A stretch of DNA of 64,000 bases from Sordariomycetes sp. S80-01Y (Eukaryota; Ascomycota; Sordariomycetes), in NCBI GenBank assembly GCA_037042185.1, contig JAXQJY010000030.1, positions 1,612,001-1,676,000 on the forward strand. Reading direction: 5' to 3'. Below the pieces are notes generated by a model. It did no database searches, was not told where the DNA came from, and saw only the letters and a program-made list of their open reading frames with translations. A program made the position numbers and the translations under genes. Numbering within the stretch: the stretch's first letter is position 1; every line of letters begins with the position of its first letter. Positions 23,901 through 36,745 of the stretch are shown piece by piece.

Positions 23901-26900
23901 TAACAGTCAAGCTGTCGATATCGAGAGGAACCTCGGACTCAACGAGCTTGCCACCGAAGTACTCGATGGTGGGGATGGAGCTAGCGTCGCCGTTGTAGTA
24001 GTCCTTGGTCAAGGCTGCAATATGGGCATTTTGGATGTTGTCAAGAATGTCCTTGATGGGCTCATCGATCACAGTCGAAAACTTGGCGGCAGTTGGACCT
24101 TGGAGAATACAGGTGCGGCCTACATCCTGACCAATGACAGCATCGAGGTCTTCTGACTGCCACAGGGAGTCTTTTTTGAAGAAGAACTCAAAGTTACCGT
24201 CAAGGGCAGGGATGAAAGTGACGGGCTTTTGTCCAGGCCTCATGCAGAGTAGGAGGAAATGCTGCACGTCCTGAGCGTTGATGATCTGAGTCTCCGCCTC
24301 GGGGAAGCTGGCGAGAATGCGATCGACGGCTGCGAAAGGCTCTTCAAGGTCGGCATAACTCTGGAGAAGCGAGGGCTTTCCGGGAGTAGACGTGAAACGC
24401 TCTTCAACACGGTGGATGAAGTCACCAGTGAGGCGAGTGAATGAGGGGTCAATCCAACGAGATTGATGCTTCACGTACAGAAGGTCGACAAGACGACGAA
24501 CAACTTCAGCGTAAGTCATGTCCTCAAGGTCGACAGACTGGCCAGCCTTGTTGCAACCGAACCAGACCTTCTGGAAGTCATCGTTCAACTTCTTGATGAT
24601 GTACTCGCGGTTCTTCTTGAGCTCAGGGATGCGCTTCTCCTTGGGCAAGCTGAAGATCTTTTTGTCCATCTCAGCCCAGAACCTAACACCACGGGTTGCA
24701 AGCTTGTGAATAGGCTCACCCATCTCGGAGCGAACCGTAATGACTCCACCAGCAGGGCCCTTGTAAGTTTGCTCCCAAGCGCCGTCCTCCAGACCGGGCG
24801 CCTCTATGATAGCCTGTTTGGCGTTCTTGCTTGTGTGGGCCTCCTTTGCGACCATCATGCGGCTACCAAACAAGCAACCGTCGAAGGGCATGGACGGATA
24901 GCCGTAGTTCTTGGCCCACTCACCAGTGAGGTAAGGGTAGGTATCGTCAGCGCCGCCAAAGCCGCTGCCAGCCACCAGGATGATGTTGTCCTGGCGACGA
25001 ATACGTCCGTACATCTGGAGTACGGGTTGGTGGAAGTCCTCAAAAGAATGATGACCTCCACCACGACCACCAGTCCATTGCAGGATGACAGGGAATGTCG
25101 GGTTAGCCTTGGCGATGTTGATGACGGATTGGATAGCTTCCATAGATCCAGGCTTGAACGCGATGTGCTTGAGACCGAGTGTCTCAATGTATTCCTGGGC
25201 TACCTCAATTGAGGGAACACCGGCGCCAATTGTGAGACCCTCAATGGGCACACCCTCAGCGCGCAGCCGGCCGAGGAGTGGAATCTGCCAAGCCATGGCA
25301 CGTGGATTGACATAGATCAAGTTGACCGTGATACCACGGCCGGCGGGAATGGCTGCCTCGATCTTGACCAGGGCATCGGTCATGCGCTTAGCATTGAAGT
25401 AGCCACCACCACCGAGCTCGATATGGTAGCCAGCATTCATGGTGGCCGCGACAAAGTCCCACGGGACGGTGCAAGGGGTCATACCGGCGACCAAGACTGG
25501 TGCGATGCCGAGGAGGCGACTCATTCTGGTATCGACATACGTGGTGCCGCTCGACGTCTTGACCAGTTTCGGGCTAAATTCCTTGACCCAGTTGATGGCG
25601 TACTTGACGGCATGCTCCTCGTCTCTATCGAAGAGCTCAGGCTTGTAGCCAACCTCGGTGACGGTGCCATCAATGGTGCCAGCCAAGATTACGCGAACGC
25701 CAGTTCCCTCCTTGTTGCGGCTGGTTAAGATTCCCAGACCAGATATGCCACCTGGGCCGAAGTCGAGAATGTGAGTAGCCTCAGGGAAGACAGTGGCGGT
25801 CTCCCAGTTGACCGGGTCACGCGTGATGAGGCGGACGAGAGCTGGGACGATGTTGCCCTTGGTCTGCTCCCGGAGATCCTTGCCGGTGTTGGTGTCGAAT
25901 ACGGGGAATCCCAGGGATGCAGAGTCGATGTTGATGTCCTTGAGATCCTCATCGATTTTGGCCGTGGCCTCAGCCAGGTATTTGCTGTGGAAGGGAGCAG
26001 TGATGGGCAGGAAACGGTTGGAGAAGCGAATCTTGCGCTCCGTGTAAGGGATTCTGGTCTGATCGAGCCCAGTAGGGGCCTTCACCTTGCGCAGCTGAGA
26101 GTTCAACCCATAGAGCGACGTGGGGGGTCCAGTCACGACAAGGTTTCTTGGGCTGTTGATGAGAGATATGCTGATGTGACGATCAGCGGGGAGGTACTGG
26201 TTGGTAGCATCAATGTGCTTTTGGACTTCTTCCTGAGACAGGTCGCGAATACTCAACATGGGAGTTGGGGTACCCTCGCCATTGTCTTGCGACTCGCGCA
26301 ACATAGTGGGGGTCATGGAGGTGACTGGGAAGGTTTGCTGGCTACGAGCTCCAATCCAGAATAGAATGGACAGAGTCGAGCTCACGATTTCGCGCCATGA
26401 TTCCCAGGACTCGGCAGCGGCCGTGGCGGCGGCCATGACAACACCTTGGGAGTGACCAGTCGAGCCTCCAATTCTTTCACGCAACACACCAGGGTCAACA
26501 CCCAGAACTCGACAGGTGACCTCGTAGTGGGCCATCTGAACAAGCCCAATCAACGGGAAACTGACGGGCGCGGAGATGAGGTAGTCAACATCTGGCGTCG
26601 AATCTGGGTTGTGCAACCAAGCCATCACATCCAGGCCCTTGGGGTAGATCTTCTCAGCGCTAGGGTGGTTTGACAGTGTCTGCAAGAGTTCTGCCGAGGA
26701 TGTGATTAGCTCCGAAACGAAGCTGGGGTAGGTCTGGTAGAGCTCCCGCAGCTCCTCGAAGTATTCCTCGATGTTGCCCTGTCCGCCAAAGATGGTGTAG
26801 ATCTTTGCGGAGCCATCCTCGGCGGCTCTGAACAGGGCGGACTCGTGGGGCTTGATAGTGCGGTTTGCGACGGCTCGGGCAGCGTAGTAGCTGCGGACCA

Positions 26901-27306
26901 CCTCGAGTTTCTTGGACTCGATGCCGGGCAGGCCAGCAACAAGAGCATGTGCTTCGTTGCCGTGGAGGAACGCCCGCTCGAATTCATTCAGAACGAGCTT
27001 GAGCACCTCCTCGTACGATCCTTGGGCATCATCTTCGCCCTCTTCGACCTCCGTCGCAATGAATCCCAGATACCTAGCCACGAGCTCAGGAACAGAGGAG
27101 GGCTCGTCGTCGAGAGCAAGCTCGTCTGTGGCTGTCGGTAAACTGGCAAGAAAGCGTTCCTTTAGTTGAGCTGCGTGGAAGTGTAGGTTCGTTGGGATGA
27201 GGAATGATGTGTCGAGAGATCCATGGGAGAGCACGAGCGGCCGCAAAGAGTTGTTCGATCTAGGGGTCGAAATGCCCGTCTGAGGGCCGGTCCCAGTGCC
27301 GTACAT
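20995..27306 (-). CDS. FAS1: fatty acid synthase subunit beta
   Basis: An intronless 2103-aa reading frame. It is the beta subunit of the cytosolic alpha6-beta6 fungal type I synthase. Domains in order: acetyltransferase (GHSQGVV, nucleophile Ser286); enoyl reductase, TIM-barrel FMN type ([10 protein letters not shown] near 752); hot-dog/MaoC dehydratase ([12 protein letters not shown], His near 1593); and malonyl/palmitoyl transferase ([14 protein letters not shown], Ser near 1838). Length and order match fungal FAS1 (about 2050-2100 aa). The N-terminus [17 protein letters not shown] is the usual Pezizomycotina start. It is divergent from FAS2 with a 2.45 kb shared upstream region, so coordinated transcription is likely. 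Codon bias is strong; a 583-codon antisense open frame (22024-23775) is a by-product of it. No truncation or missing catalytic residue is seen. Confidence 0.98.
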   Translation of the reverse strand: MYGTGTGPQTGISTPRSNNSLRPLVLSHGSLDTSFLIPTNLHFHAAQLKERFLASLPTATDELALDDEPSSVPELVARYLGFIATEVEEGEDDAQGSYEEVLKLVLNEFERAFLHGNEAHALVAGLPGIESKKLEVVRSYYAARAVANRTIKPHESALFRAAEDGSAKIYTIFGGQGNIEEYFEELRELYQTYPSFVSELITSSAELLQTLSNHPSAEKIYPKGLDVMAWLHNPDSTPDVDYLISAPVSFPLIGLVQMAHYEVTCRVLGVDPGVLRERIGGSTGHSQGVVMAAATAAAESWESWREIVSSTLSILFWIGARSQQTFPVTSMTPTMLRESQDNGEGTPTPMLSIRDLSQEEVQKHIDATNQYLPADRHISISLINSPRNLVVTGPPTSLYGLNSQLRKVKAPTGLDQTRIPYTERKIRFSNRFLPITAPFHSKYLAEATAKIDEDLKDINIDSASLGFPVFDTNTGKDLREQTKGNIVPALVRLITRDPVNWETATVFPEATHILDFGPGGISGLGILTSRNKEGTGVRVILAGTIDGTVTEVGYKPELFDRDEEHAVKYAINWVKEFSPKLVKTSSGTTYVDTRMSRLLGIAPVLVAGMTPCTVPWDFVAATMNAGYHIELGGGGYFNAKRMTDALVKIEAAIPAGRGITVNLIYVNPRAMAWQIPLLGRLRAEGVPIEGLTIGAGVPSIEVAQEYIETLGLKHIAFKPGSMEAIQSVINIAKANPTFPVILQWTGGRGGGHHSFEDFHQPVLQMYGRIRRQDNIILVAGSGFGGADDTYPYLTGEWAKNYGYPSMPFDGCLFGSRMMVAKEAHTSKNAKQAIIEAPGLEDGAWEQTYKGPAGGVITVRSEMGEPIHKLATRGVRFWAEMDKKIFSLPKEKRIPELKKNREYIIKKLNDDFQKVWFGCNKAGQSVDLEDMTYAEVVRRLVDLLYVKHQSRWIDPSFTRLTGDFIHRVEERFTSTPGKPSLLQSYADLEEPFAAVDRILASFPEAETQIINAQDVQHFLLLCMRPGQKPVTFIPALDGNFEFFFKKDSLWQSEDLDAVIGQDVGRTCILQGPTAAKFSTVIDEPIKDILDNIQNAHIAALTKDYYNGDASSIPTIEYFGGKLVESEVPLDIDSLTVSQDAEKINYRLSSSVTATMPELDSWLTLLAGSNRNWRHALLMSDVVVQGQKFQTNPLRRIFAPVRGMFVEVHHPDDPSKTSIIVHEQPRPNQYASVIEVKLIGKNEILVNLIKDTTALGEPVSLPLKFTYHPEAGYAPIREVMEGRNDRIKEFYWKAWFGNEALDLDAVVTSKFDGGKTTITGEAINDFVHAVGNTGEAFVDRPGKTVYAPMDFAIVVGWKAITKPIFPRKIDGDLLKLVHLSNQFRMIPGAEPLKKGDEVSTTAQINAIINQDSGKMVEVCGTIVREGEAVMEVTSQFLYRGTYTDYENTFQRKVETPAQVHLATSRDVAVLRSKQWFNADEMPSDLELLGQTLTFRLQSLVRYKNKDVFSSVETRGQVLLELPTKEVIQVASVDYEAGESHGNPVIDYLERNGSPLDQPINFENPIPLSGKKPLQLRAPATNENYARVSGDYNPIHVSRVFSSYADLPGTITHGMYSSAAVRSLVETWAAENNIGRVRSFHASLVGMVLPNDDIQVKLQHVGMVAGRKIIKVEASNKETEDKVLLGEAEIEQPVTAYVFTGQGSQEQGMGMELYGSSSVAKEVWDRADNYLLDNYGFSITNIVKNNPKELTIHFGGPRGKAIRQNYMAMTFETVAADGSIKSERIFKEISEATTSYTYRSPTGLLSATQFTQPALTLMEKASFEDMKSKGLVPRDSTFAGHSLGEYSALAALADVMPIESLVSVVFYRGLTMQVAVERDASGRSNYSMCAVNPSRISKSFTEEALEFVVSNIADETGWLLEIVNYNIANMQYVCAGDLRALDTLAGVTNFLKMQQIDIEEMRSNIEEAKGALREIVRGCADKTLKKPRPLELERGFATIPLKGIDVPFHSTFLRSGVKPFRSFLSKKINKTSIDPSKLVGKYIPNVTAKPFALTKEYFEDVYKLTNSPKIGAVLANWDKYNQEELTNGKDGSDSGSADYEGPAAGA

Positions 27307-29759
27307 TGTGGAAGGGGTATCGTCGCGACTATAGCAGCGGGTCAGCGCAGGTCCTCCTAGCAGGAGGCTCTGGTGTTTACCTCAAACGTAAGACCTCTGA
27401 GATTCTGGAAAGCTAGTCTGCCTGTTTCCAAGAGACCAACACGGATTCCAAAGTTGCCAATGCGCAATGGCAAAAGCACACCCCGCGGATGGTAGGACGG
27501 GGGGATTATTACAGGAAAGGATGGCGCCTCAACGTCTAGCTCCTGGCGGGGAGAGTAGACAAATACAGCGCTCAGTTGAAGGAAAGGTATGAAAGAGGAT
27601 TATAGAGAAGATCTCGTGAGGGTGGGAAATATGAGATCTCTCGTGGAGGATGTGAGGTTGAGGATGGAAGATGGACGAGATGGCGGGCGGTGGGAAATTT
27701 CTGTGGAGGCGCTGATGGCAACCACTGGCGGGAAGATGGGGTCGTGACGGTGGATGGTAACTCCAAAACGCAGGCACGCCCTAGGAATCGGAGGCAAGCA
27801 ATGGGGCCAGAGCTCAGCAATCACACCGAAATCAGGGACTACCGTCAACAACACCAAGGCAATTAAACTGTATTGTCACTCTTTTGTTACATCTGTCATT
27901 GATAAAGCTCAACGGCTTCGTCAAATGGGTTCGTACGAGCAAACCAGAGGCTGCGGACGGAGTTCAGCAACCAAAATTTCAGTTCTGTTGGGGATGATTG
28001 GGAGACGCTGCGCTCCCCGTCCCTCCAATTCTGCCTCTGGAGAGGCGAGACCCTCACTGTGTGGTGGGCTGATCCTCAACCCGGAAAGGGTCCACGATTT
28101 TTACGACGGGGGTTGTCGGCTGCCAACTGATTCGAGAGCCGGGCGAAAGGGTCCAGCTGCAGGTAGAGGTACATCTGTCACCCTCGGTCGGCTGCAGCAT
28201 ATTTTTGTCGCCATCGCTTGTTGACTGTTGAGGCGGCAGCTTTGATCAAGAAACCGTCCTTATCGCCATCGGCCACCCACCCCGAATTGCGTTCGAAACG
28301 CCTCCTGCAAGTCGGCCCGGGACGGAATCTATAATGGCGCACCGCCTATGAAGATAAGGATGGCATCAGAAAGGCCTGGCCGTGATGGGACGGGCAGCGC
28401 ACAGTGGCAGAACTGGCACCGCTACAGTACACCGATAAAGCTTCTATCGATAAGTGTTGTTGAAGTGCCTGCAGCAACAGAGACCCGCAAAGACCCTGTG
28501 GCAACTGGCTCCCGCAACGCAGTGCAGCATCAGTGCATCCAGGGATGCGGTTCCGGATGCGGATCCGCTCAAGTTGTCGCTGCGAGTTCAAGGCTTTCAC
28601 CGCTCTACTGACTTCCATGCTTCGGGGCCTTCAATTGAGTTCCGACGCAGGCTTGGTAGCAAAGTGAGCAGTTTAGCGAAGATCCTGACCACCTTTTTCC
28701 CGTTCGTACCGATACATGGCCTCGAGGGCGAAATTGCAGCCAACCTGAGTCGCCAGCGGAGTGGATGCCAAGGTTGACGCCAACAAGGGGTTCAAATGCC
28801 CGGAAGCTTCCCGTCATCTCGCAGGAGCTCCAGCCTGGCAACAAATATCTGCTGCCGGTAAACAATGGCAGCTCAACGATATTAAGCCGGAACACAACAA
28901 GTTTCTCACACCCTCAGAGCATCAAATGATACCTCGAGCCGCATGCACTTCTTGTCTGTCAACAGAGCCTCTTGTACACAATGGTTGCCTGCAGATACGT
29001 GGTGACGAAAGATAAAACGTCTGAGGCTGATGGTGCCCCAAAAAAAAATTACGACCATGCTACTGGCCCTGGGCGTGTCCGGGGAATGGGAGGCCACAGC
29101 GCGGTCACAGCGCGGCCACAGCCCACGCCGCGCTAATTTTCTTCTGGCTTAGCGTTAAAATCTGGTTGAGGAAGAAACGCAAGGCTGCTCTTCCCTGCAG
29201 CAAGTCAGTTCCAGGGTCGCCAGACATTTTTTTCACCTTGTGCCCAGAGCTTCCGGGGACTCAAGTGGGCTCTTCCCGAAATGCTTGTGGTCTGATTGGC
29301 CTGACGCCGTTCAACAACAATTGTCAAGTGCTCCAAAGACCCACTGGTCCGCGCATCGCCAGCCTGAGTGCAGTCGAACATTTCCATCTGCCCACTGCCT
29401 CTACTCAGTGGCTTGACTCGACGATACCTTCTCCTCCTCTCCATCCCGCTTCTGCTACCAGCCTCTCCATCTTCTCCAGCTTCTCGCCGGCCTGACGACC
29501 AATTGTTGGTGTCATACTGTTCCTTTCCCATCTTGCCGGCGGTCTGCTCCTGCTTTAATTCAACTTCTTCCTAATACTCCCACCGACTCGAACCCCCCTC
29601 TTCGACGCTCCCCGAGGCCTCGCAACCACTCTGTGAGAGCCATTGGCCCCTTTGTAGGCCACACCACCGCTGGTACATAGAAGAGCGTCATTTACTTGAT
29701 TGCTCGAACGACTGTATACCATATTCTTTCCCGCCGAACCTGTTACACCATTCGCCACA
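27307..29759. promoter_or_regulatory. shared divergent promoter region of FAS1 and FAS2
   Basis: The 2453 bp between the two start codons hold no supported gene. The FAS2 side (about 29400-29640) is CT-rich, as in leaders of highly expressed fungal genes. Candidate signals are two CCTCGG hexamers (28182-28187 forward; 29612-29617 as CCGAGG), the site known for FarA/FarB fatty-acid regulators in Aspergillus, and a triple 11-bp GC-rich repeat at 29092-29124. Divergent FAS genes with a common upstream region are usual in Pezizomycotina; use of these particular sites is inference. Confidence 0.6.
29092..29124 (+). repeat. three tandem 11-bp units in the FAS promoter
   Basis: GGCCACAGCGC, GGTCACAGCGC and GGCCACAGCCC lie head to tail, about 0.64 kb before the FAS2 start. 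The period is close to one helical turn, so repeated protein binding on one DNA face is possible; no known factor site was recognised. Confidence 0.65.
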
Positions 29760-32700
29760 ATGCGTCCCGAAGTCGAGCAAGAGCTCGCTCACACACTGCT
29801 CATTGAGCTCCTGGCATACCAGTTTGCCTCGCCTGTCAGATGGATTGAGACCCAGGATGTCTTCCTCGCCGAGAAGACCGCCGAGCGGGTCGTCGAAATT
29901 GGTCCTGCCGATACACTTGGTGTGATGGCCAAGCGTACACTGGCCTCCAAGTACGAAGCATACGACGCCGCGAAGTCTGTTCAACGTCAGATTCTCTGCT
30001 ACAACAAGGATGCTAAGGAAATCTACTACGACGTCGATCCCATCGAGGAGGAGGCAGAGCCTGAGCCCAGTACAAGCGCTCCAGCTGGTGATGCCTCAGC
30101 TTCTGCTCCCGCTACGGGCGCCGCCCCGGCGGCGGCTGCTGCTCCTGCACCTCCCAGCGCAGGGCCTGCTGAGAAGGTCCCAGACGAACCTGTTCAGGCT
30201 GTGGACATTGTCCGCGCGCTAATCGCCCAGAAGCTGAAGAAGCCTCTGGGTGAAGTTCCTCTGAGCAAGGCCATTAAGGACCTTGTTGGTGGTATGTGCC
30301 GTCTCAAATCTAAGATACGAATGATGTGCTGATGACATTTTCAGGCAAGTCTACTCTGCAAAATGAGATCCTAGGTGATCTTGGCAAAGAGTTTGGCTCA
30401 ACACCCGAAAAGCCGGAGGACACTCCTCTCGATGAGCTCGGTGCTGCTATGCAAGCCACCTTTGACGGCAATCTCGGAAAGCAATCGCAATCATTAATCG
30501 CTCGTATGATTTCCTCAAAAATGCCTGGTGGCTTCAACATCACAACAGCTCGCAAGTACTTGGAGACAAGATGGGGTCTGGCCTCCGGACGACAGGACGG
30601 TGTTCTGCTGTTGGCCTTGACCCTCGAACCCGCTTCTCGTCTCGGTTCAGAGAACGACGCGAAGGGTTTCCTTGATGACGTTGCGCAAAAGTACGCGGCC
30701 AATGCTGGTATCAGTCTCACTACGGCTTCTTCCGGCAGTGCGTCTGCTGGTGGCGGTGGTGGCATGATGATGGACCCCGCTGCTATTGATGCCTTGACGA
30801 AAGACCAGCGCGCCCTTTTCAAACAGCAGCTAGAGCTGTTTGCTCGTTACTTGAAGATGGATCTCCGAGCTGGAGACAAAGCACATCTTGACTCCAAGAA
30901 ATCAGAGAAGATTCTGCAAGCTCAACTTGACCTCTGGTCCGCCGAGCACGGTGACTTCTACGCCTCCGGTATCGAACCTGTTTTCAGCCCGCTCAAGGCT
31001 CGCACTTACGACTCGTCGTGGAACTGGGCACGTCAAGACGCTCTGAGCATGTACTACGACATTATCTTCGGTAGACTCCAAGCCATCGACCGTGAGATCG
31101 TAAGTCAGTGCATTCGCATCATGAATCGGTCCAACCCGAAGCTTTTGGACTTCATGCAATACCACATCGACAACTGTCCTACGGAACGCGGTGAGACTTA
31201 CAAGCTGGCTGAAGCCCTTGGCAAGCAGCTGATTGAGAACTGTAACGATGTCCTCAATGTCTCGCCGGTATACAAGGACGTCGCCGTTCCTACGGGACCT
31301 CGCACCACCGTTGATGCTCGCGGCAATCTTAACTACGAGGAAGTCCCCCGTGCCAGTTGTCGCAAGCTTGAACACTACGTCCAGCAAATGGCGGAGGGTG
31401 GCAAGATTTCAGAGTACGGCAACCGCACTAAGGTCCAAAACGACCTTTCACGCATCTACAAGCTCATCAAGCAGCAACATAAGATGTCCAAGACTTCGCA
31501 GCTTGAGATCAAGAGCCTCTACGGTGATGTTCTTCGCTCGCTTGCGATGAATGAGAGTCAGATCATTCCTGAGAAGAATGGCAAGACCCGAAAGATCAAG
31601 GGCACGACGAACAACAAGGGCAAGGTTGAGACCATTCCCTTCCTGCACTTGAAGAAGAAGACCCTCCACGGCTGGGACTACAGTAAGAAGCTTACCGGTG
31701 CCTACCTCAACTGTCTTGAGGATGCTGCGAAGTCCGGCGTCACTTATGAGGGCAAGCATGTCCTTATGACCGGTGCAGGCGCTGGTTCCATCGGTGCTGA
31801 GGTTCTTCAGGGCCTCGTCAGCGGCGGCGCCAAGGTTGTGGTCACAACTAGCAGGTTCTCTCGCGAGGTCACAGAGTACTACCAGTCCATGTACTCGCGC
31901 TACGGCGCTCGCGGCTCGCAAATTGTTGTCGTTCCCTTCAATCAGGGTAGCAAGCAGGATGTGGAGGCTCTGGTTGAGTACATCTACGACACCAAGACGG
32001 GTCTCGGATGGGACCTTGACTTCATCGTTCCTTTCGCCGCCATTTCAGAGAACGGGCGCCAGATTGACAACATCGATTCGAGGTCTGAACTCGCTCACCG
32101 TATCATGCTCACCAACCTCATTCGTCTTCTGGGTTGCGTCAAAAGCCAGAAGACCGAGCGGGGTTTCGAAACTCGCCCTGCCCAGGTTGTTTTGCCCATG
32201 TCCCCCAACCATGGTACCTTCGGCAATGATGGCCTCTACTCCGAATCGAAGCTCGCCCTTGAGACCCTCTTCAACCGTTGGTACTCCGAGAGCTGGGCAC
32301 ACTATCTTACCATCTGCGGTGCCGTCATTGGATGGACTCGTGGCACTGGTCTCATGTCTGGCAACAACATTGTTGCTGAGGGCGTCGAGGCTTTTGGTGT
32401 TCGCACCTTCTCTCAGCAAGAGATGGCTTTCAACTTGCTCGGCCTCATGTCACCCGCTATCGTCGACTTGTGCCAGTCTGAGCCTGTATTTGCCGATCTT
32501 AACGGTGGCCTGCAGTTTATCCCCAACCTCAACGAGGCGATGACCAAGCTCCGCAAGGATATCATGGAAACTAGCGAGATCCGCAAAGCTGTTACCAAGG
32601 AGAGTGCCATCGAGAACAGCATTGTCAACGGCGCTGATTCGGAGGTTCTGTACAAGAAGAAGACCATTGAGCCCCGCGCCAACATCAAGTTCGACTTCCC

Positions 32701-35452
32701 CCCTCTACCCGACTGGAAGACTGAAATCGCCCCCCACAACGACACTCTCAAGGGCATGGTCGATCTCGAGAAGGTCGTCGTCGTCACTGGCTTCGCAGAG
32801 GTTGGTCCTTGGGGTAACTCCCGCACTCGTTGGGAGATGGAAGCGTATGGCGAGTTTTCCCTCGAGGGTTGTGTTGAAATGGCCTGGATCATGGGTCTCA
32901 TCAAGAACCATAACGGCCCTCTCAAGGGCAAGCCCTACTCTGGCTGGGTCGATGGAAAGACTGGCGACCCGGTTGACGACAAGGACATTAAGTCGAAGTA
33001 CGAGAAGTACATCCTTGAACATTCAGGTATCCGCCTTATCGAGCCTGAACTTTTCGAGGGTTACGACCCCAACAACAAGCAGCTTCTTCATGAAGTCGTC
33101 ATTGAGGAGGACCTCGAGCCTTTCGAGGGCTCCAAGGAGACTGCTGAGGAGTTCCGTCGCGAACATGGCGAGAAGGTCGAGGTCTTCGAGATTCCTGAGA
33201 GTGGTGAGTACACCATCCGCCTCAAGAAGGGTGCAGCCCTGTGGATCCCCAAGGCTCTCCGCTTCGACCGTCTCGTTGCTGGACAGATTCCTACGGGTTG
33301 GGACGCCAAGCGGTACGGTATTCCCGAGGACATCATCTCTCAAGTTGACCCCGTGTCCCTGTTCCTTCTTGTCTCAACTGCAGAAGCTCTTCTATCTTGC
33401 GGTATCACGGATCCTTATGAGTTCTACAAGTACGTCCACGTGTCTGAGGTCGGCAACTGCGTTGGTTCTGGCATGGGTGGTGCTGCTGCTCTGCGTGGCA
33501 TGCACAAAGACCGCTTCCTCGACAAGCCACTGCAGAACGATATCTTGCAGGAATCCTTCATCAACACCATGGCAGCCTGGGTGAACATGCTTCTGCTTTC
33601 GTCGTCTGGCCCCATCAAGACTCCTGTTGGTGCTTGCGCCACGGCCGTTGAGTCCGTTGACATTGGCTACGAGACCATTATGGAGGGCAAGGCCCGTGTC
33701 TGCTTAGTCGGTGGTTTCGACGACTTCGGTGAAGAGGGATCGTATGAGTTTGCCAACATGAAGGCCACCAGCAACACCGTCGATGAGTTTGAGCACGGCC
33801 GCACTCCAAAGGAGATGTCCCGTCCCACTACCACAACCAGGAACGGCTTTATGGAGTCGCAAGGTTGCGGTATGCAGGTTATCATGACTGCCAAGCTCGC
33901 CCTGGATATGGGTGTGCCAATTCACGGTATCCTCGCCCTGACCACCACCGCTTCTGACAAGATCGGACGCTCCGTCCCTGCACCCGGCCAGGGTGTCTTG
34001 ACAACTGCCCGCGAGCACGCTGGCAAGTTCCCCTCGCCCCTGCTCGACATCAACTACCGCCGTCGCCAGATCGAGCGCCGCAAGAAGAACATTAAGCAGT
34101 GGCAAGAGGACGAGCTTGAATACGTCTATGATGAGATCGAGGCTATGAAGTCTCAAGGAGGCAGCTTCAACGAGTCCGAGTACGCCCAAGACCGTATCGC
34201 CCACATTGAGAAGGAGGCTGCTCGTCAGGAGAAAGAGTTGCTCCGAAGCATGGGCAACAACTTCTGGAAGAGTGATCCCACCATTGCTCCGCTCCGAGGT
34301 GCCCTGGCTACCTGGGGCCTTACGATCGACGATTTGGATGTTGCTTCGTTCCACGGCACCTCCACCAAGGCCAACGACAAAAACGAGTCGTCTGTCATTT
34401 GCCAGCAGCTCCGCCACCTAGGCCGTACCAAGGGTAACGCTGTTATGGGTATCTTCCAGAAATACCTCACTGGTCACCCCAAGGGAGCAGCCGGTGCGTG
34501 GATGATGAATGGTTGTCTGCAGGTCCTCAACAGCGGTCTCGTCCCGGGTAACCGCAACGCCGATAATGTCGATCCCATCATGGAGGACTTCGACTTGATC
34601 GTCTACCCCAGCCGCAGTATCCAGACCGACGGCATCAAGGCTTTCTCCGTCACCTCCTTCGGTTTCGGTCAGAAGGGCGCGCAAGCAATCGGTATCCACC
34701 CCAAGTACCTCTTCGCAACCCTCGACGAGGCTACGTACAACTCCTACTGCGCTAAGGTCGATGCTCGTCAAAAGAAGGCTTACCGATACTTCCACAATGG
34801 TCTCATCAACAACACGCTGTTTGTTGCCAAGGCCAACTCGCCTTACACCGACAGCCAACTGAGCAGTGTCTTACTCAACCCTGAAGCCAGAGTGAGCAAG
34901 GATGCCAAGACCTCAGAGCTGACCTTCTCCGACAACTTCATGAAGCAGTCAGTTAAGCAAGTCACCGCCTCTCGTGCCAGCGAGACGCAGCAGGTCATGG
35001 AGGCTCTCGCTTCCAAAACCGCCAACCAGAACAGCAAGGTTGGGGTTGACGTCGAGGAGATATCGGCCATCAACATCGAGAATGACACCTTCATCGAGCG
35101 CAACTTTACTCCCAACGAGATTGCATACTGCCAGAAGGCTCCCAGCCCCCAAAGCTCGTTTGCCGGCAGATGGAGCGCAAAGGAGGCTGTCTTCAAGTCT
35201 CTCGGCGTCGCCAGCAAGGGTGCTGGTGCTGCCATGAGGGAGATTGAGATCATGAAGGATGAGGAAACCGGAGCTCCCACTGTTCGCGTACGTACCCCGT
35301 CTTCTTTGTCAAATCATTGCTCATGCTAACAGATATCACAGCTCCGCGGTGACGCTGCCGCTGCTGCCAAGAAGGCTGGTGTCCAAGACATCACCCTTTC
35401 CATCTCCCACTCTGATAGCCAAGCTATCGCAGTGGCCGTTGCCAACTTCTAG
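29760..35452 (+). CDS. FAS2: fatty acid synthase subunit alpha
   Basis: Exons are 29760-30291, 30345-35287 and 35342-35452, giving 1861 aa; intron phases 1 and 0 close. It is the alpha subunit of the fungal type I synthase. It begins with [20 protein letters not shown]. An Ala/Pro-rich linker (about 100-140) precedes the acyl-carrier domain, whose phosphopantetheine serine in [12 protein letters not shown] is residue 180, split from its Gly178 codon by intron 1. The ketoreductase has a nucleotide-binding motif [11 protein letters not shown] near 655. The ketosynthase has its nucleophile in [10 protein letters not shown] at about Cys1275. The C-terminal phosphopantetheinyl transferase shows GVDVEEI (about 1745) and [12 protein letters not shown]. 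Length fits the family (about 1850-1890 aa). An in-frame ATG 20 codons upstream (29700) exists, but the conserved N-terminus favours 29760. Intron 2 separates the last 36 residues. Confidence 0.98.
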
Positions 35453-35989
35453 ATGGAGACCACTATATGGGTTGTAGAAAACGGGTTATTTAGACAAGGG
35501 CTTGGTAGGGCGTTGACTCTAGATTAGGTTTGATTCGACATGCTGTTAATCAGGAGCTTTTGTCGAAGGAGGAGATCACGATGTCGGAATGGTATATTTT
35601 CATGAGGCAATGTACGCAGCATAGAGGCGGACGCGGTCTTTAATATCTAAGTGACTTCACGCTTCACTGTGGACGCCCCAAATACGGCCTGTAACGAGCA
35701 CTCTGTCTTTCTTACTCATGTTCGAGTTGTTCTAGTATTTTGACTTGTGAGGCTGCCGGGCACGCACACGAGCGCAAATCGACAGCTGCCGGTCTACCAG
35801 GCGCTTGAGCTCGTGGCGAAGAAAATTCTCAACTCGAGCATTTGCGCTGTTCCAAGAACATGGACGTGGACGTGGGCGCGGACGTTGAAGTCGCCGTCGC
35901 CCACGTGGGTACCACCTGTCAACAGCACTTCGCCCACGGGTCCATCATTATTCCAACTGTGATCTTCCCTCATGACCCACGCACTCTGA
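35453..35989. other. convergent 3' region between FAS2 and LSM4
   Basis: About 540 bp between two stop codons facing each other. It contains both terminators; no gene is supported. Confidence 0.5.
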
Positions 35990-36527
35990 TCATTGTCCGC
36001 GGCCGCCTCGTCCCCTGCCGCGACCACCACGCCCACGTCCCCTATCACCGCCCCCGCGGTCACCTCTAGAGCCTCCTCGTCCGCCACGGAAGCCTCCAGG
36101 GTTGTTCTTCTGCTGCTCGCTCACAACGTCGATGATCTCGTCTGGTACGCGGAGATATTTAATCTGCGACCTCTATTAGCTCTTGCATTCCACTTGTTCG
36201 GGGCCTGGTGGTAGACGTACGTTGTTGCCCTTGACGTATACCTCTGGTAACCGTACGAACTTATCTCCTTCCTGTAGCTCGTTAGCTGGGGTCCTCCATG
36301 GTGCGTTGAGTCGGAAGATATCGTACGGGGCTGGTCTGCACAACCTCCTTCAAAGTCAAGTTCATCCAGTTGTCGCAGTTAACGAGATGGCCATTCAACG
36401 TTTCCCCATTCTTCAATTCGACGAGCATGGGATGCCCTTGGGCGGCGTTGAGGAGACCGAGAGGCAGCTGAGAATCCGTCAGTAACTTGATTACTGTCAC
36501 GCGACAAGGGTTCCGGGCGCTTACCAT
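35990..36527 (-). CDS. LSM4: U6 snRNA-associated Sm-like protein LSm4
   Basis: Four exons on the minus strand: 36525-36527, 36327-36467, 36221-36271 and 35990-36163, giving 122 aa. LSm4 is part of the Lsm1-7 (cytoplasmic mRNA decay) and Lsm2-8 (nuclear U6 snRNA) rings. The Sm1 motif ([20 protein letters not shown]) and Sm2 region ([13 protein letters not shown]) are intact, and the tail is a string of RGG/RG repeats ending GGRGQ, as in fungal LSm4. The first coding exon is only the ATG, followed directly by GTAAGC; the next exon begins with Leu-Pro-Leu-Gly-Leu-Leu, which is the known second residue onward. All introns are 55-57 nt. It is divergent from the PPR gene with 218 bp between start codons. 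Confidence 0.94.
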
Positions 36528-36745
36528 TTTGCGATACCGTGTAATTGCTGTTCTGGAGAGCTGTAGCTGGGGTCGAGCTTGATTGACGTCGTTTTCGAGA
36601 GCGCGGTTGCAGAAACGACCCGAGAGTTGCATGGCCCCGCTAAATGCGTGGGGCGGATCGATTTCCGTTGAACGTGCTATATGGAAATTTGGGCTTCGGG
36701 TTCGACCTCTCAACCTCCCAACTCTTTTTTATTCCAGTAGTCACC
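36528..36745. promoter_or_regulatory. compact bidirectional promoter, LSM4 / PPR gene
   Basis: Only 218 bp separate the start codons of the divergent LSM4 and PPR genes, so the two genes must share promoter sequence. If the PPR protein began at the earlier in-frame ATG (36644), the gap would shrink to 116 bp. Confidence 0.6.

Noticed and set aside
28780-28800. A B-box-like GGTTCAAATGCC in the FAS spacer.
   Set aside because: No A-box or cloverleaf partner upstream, so it is not a tRNA gene.
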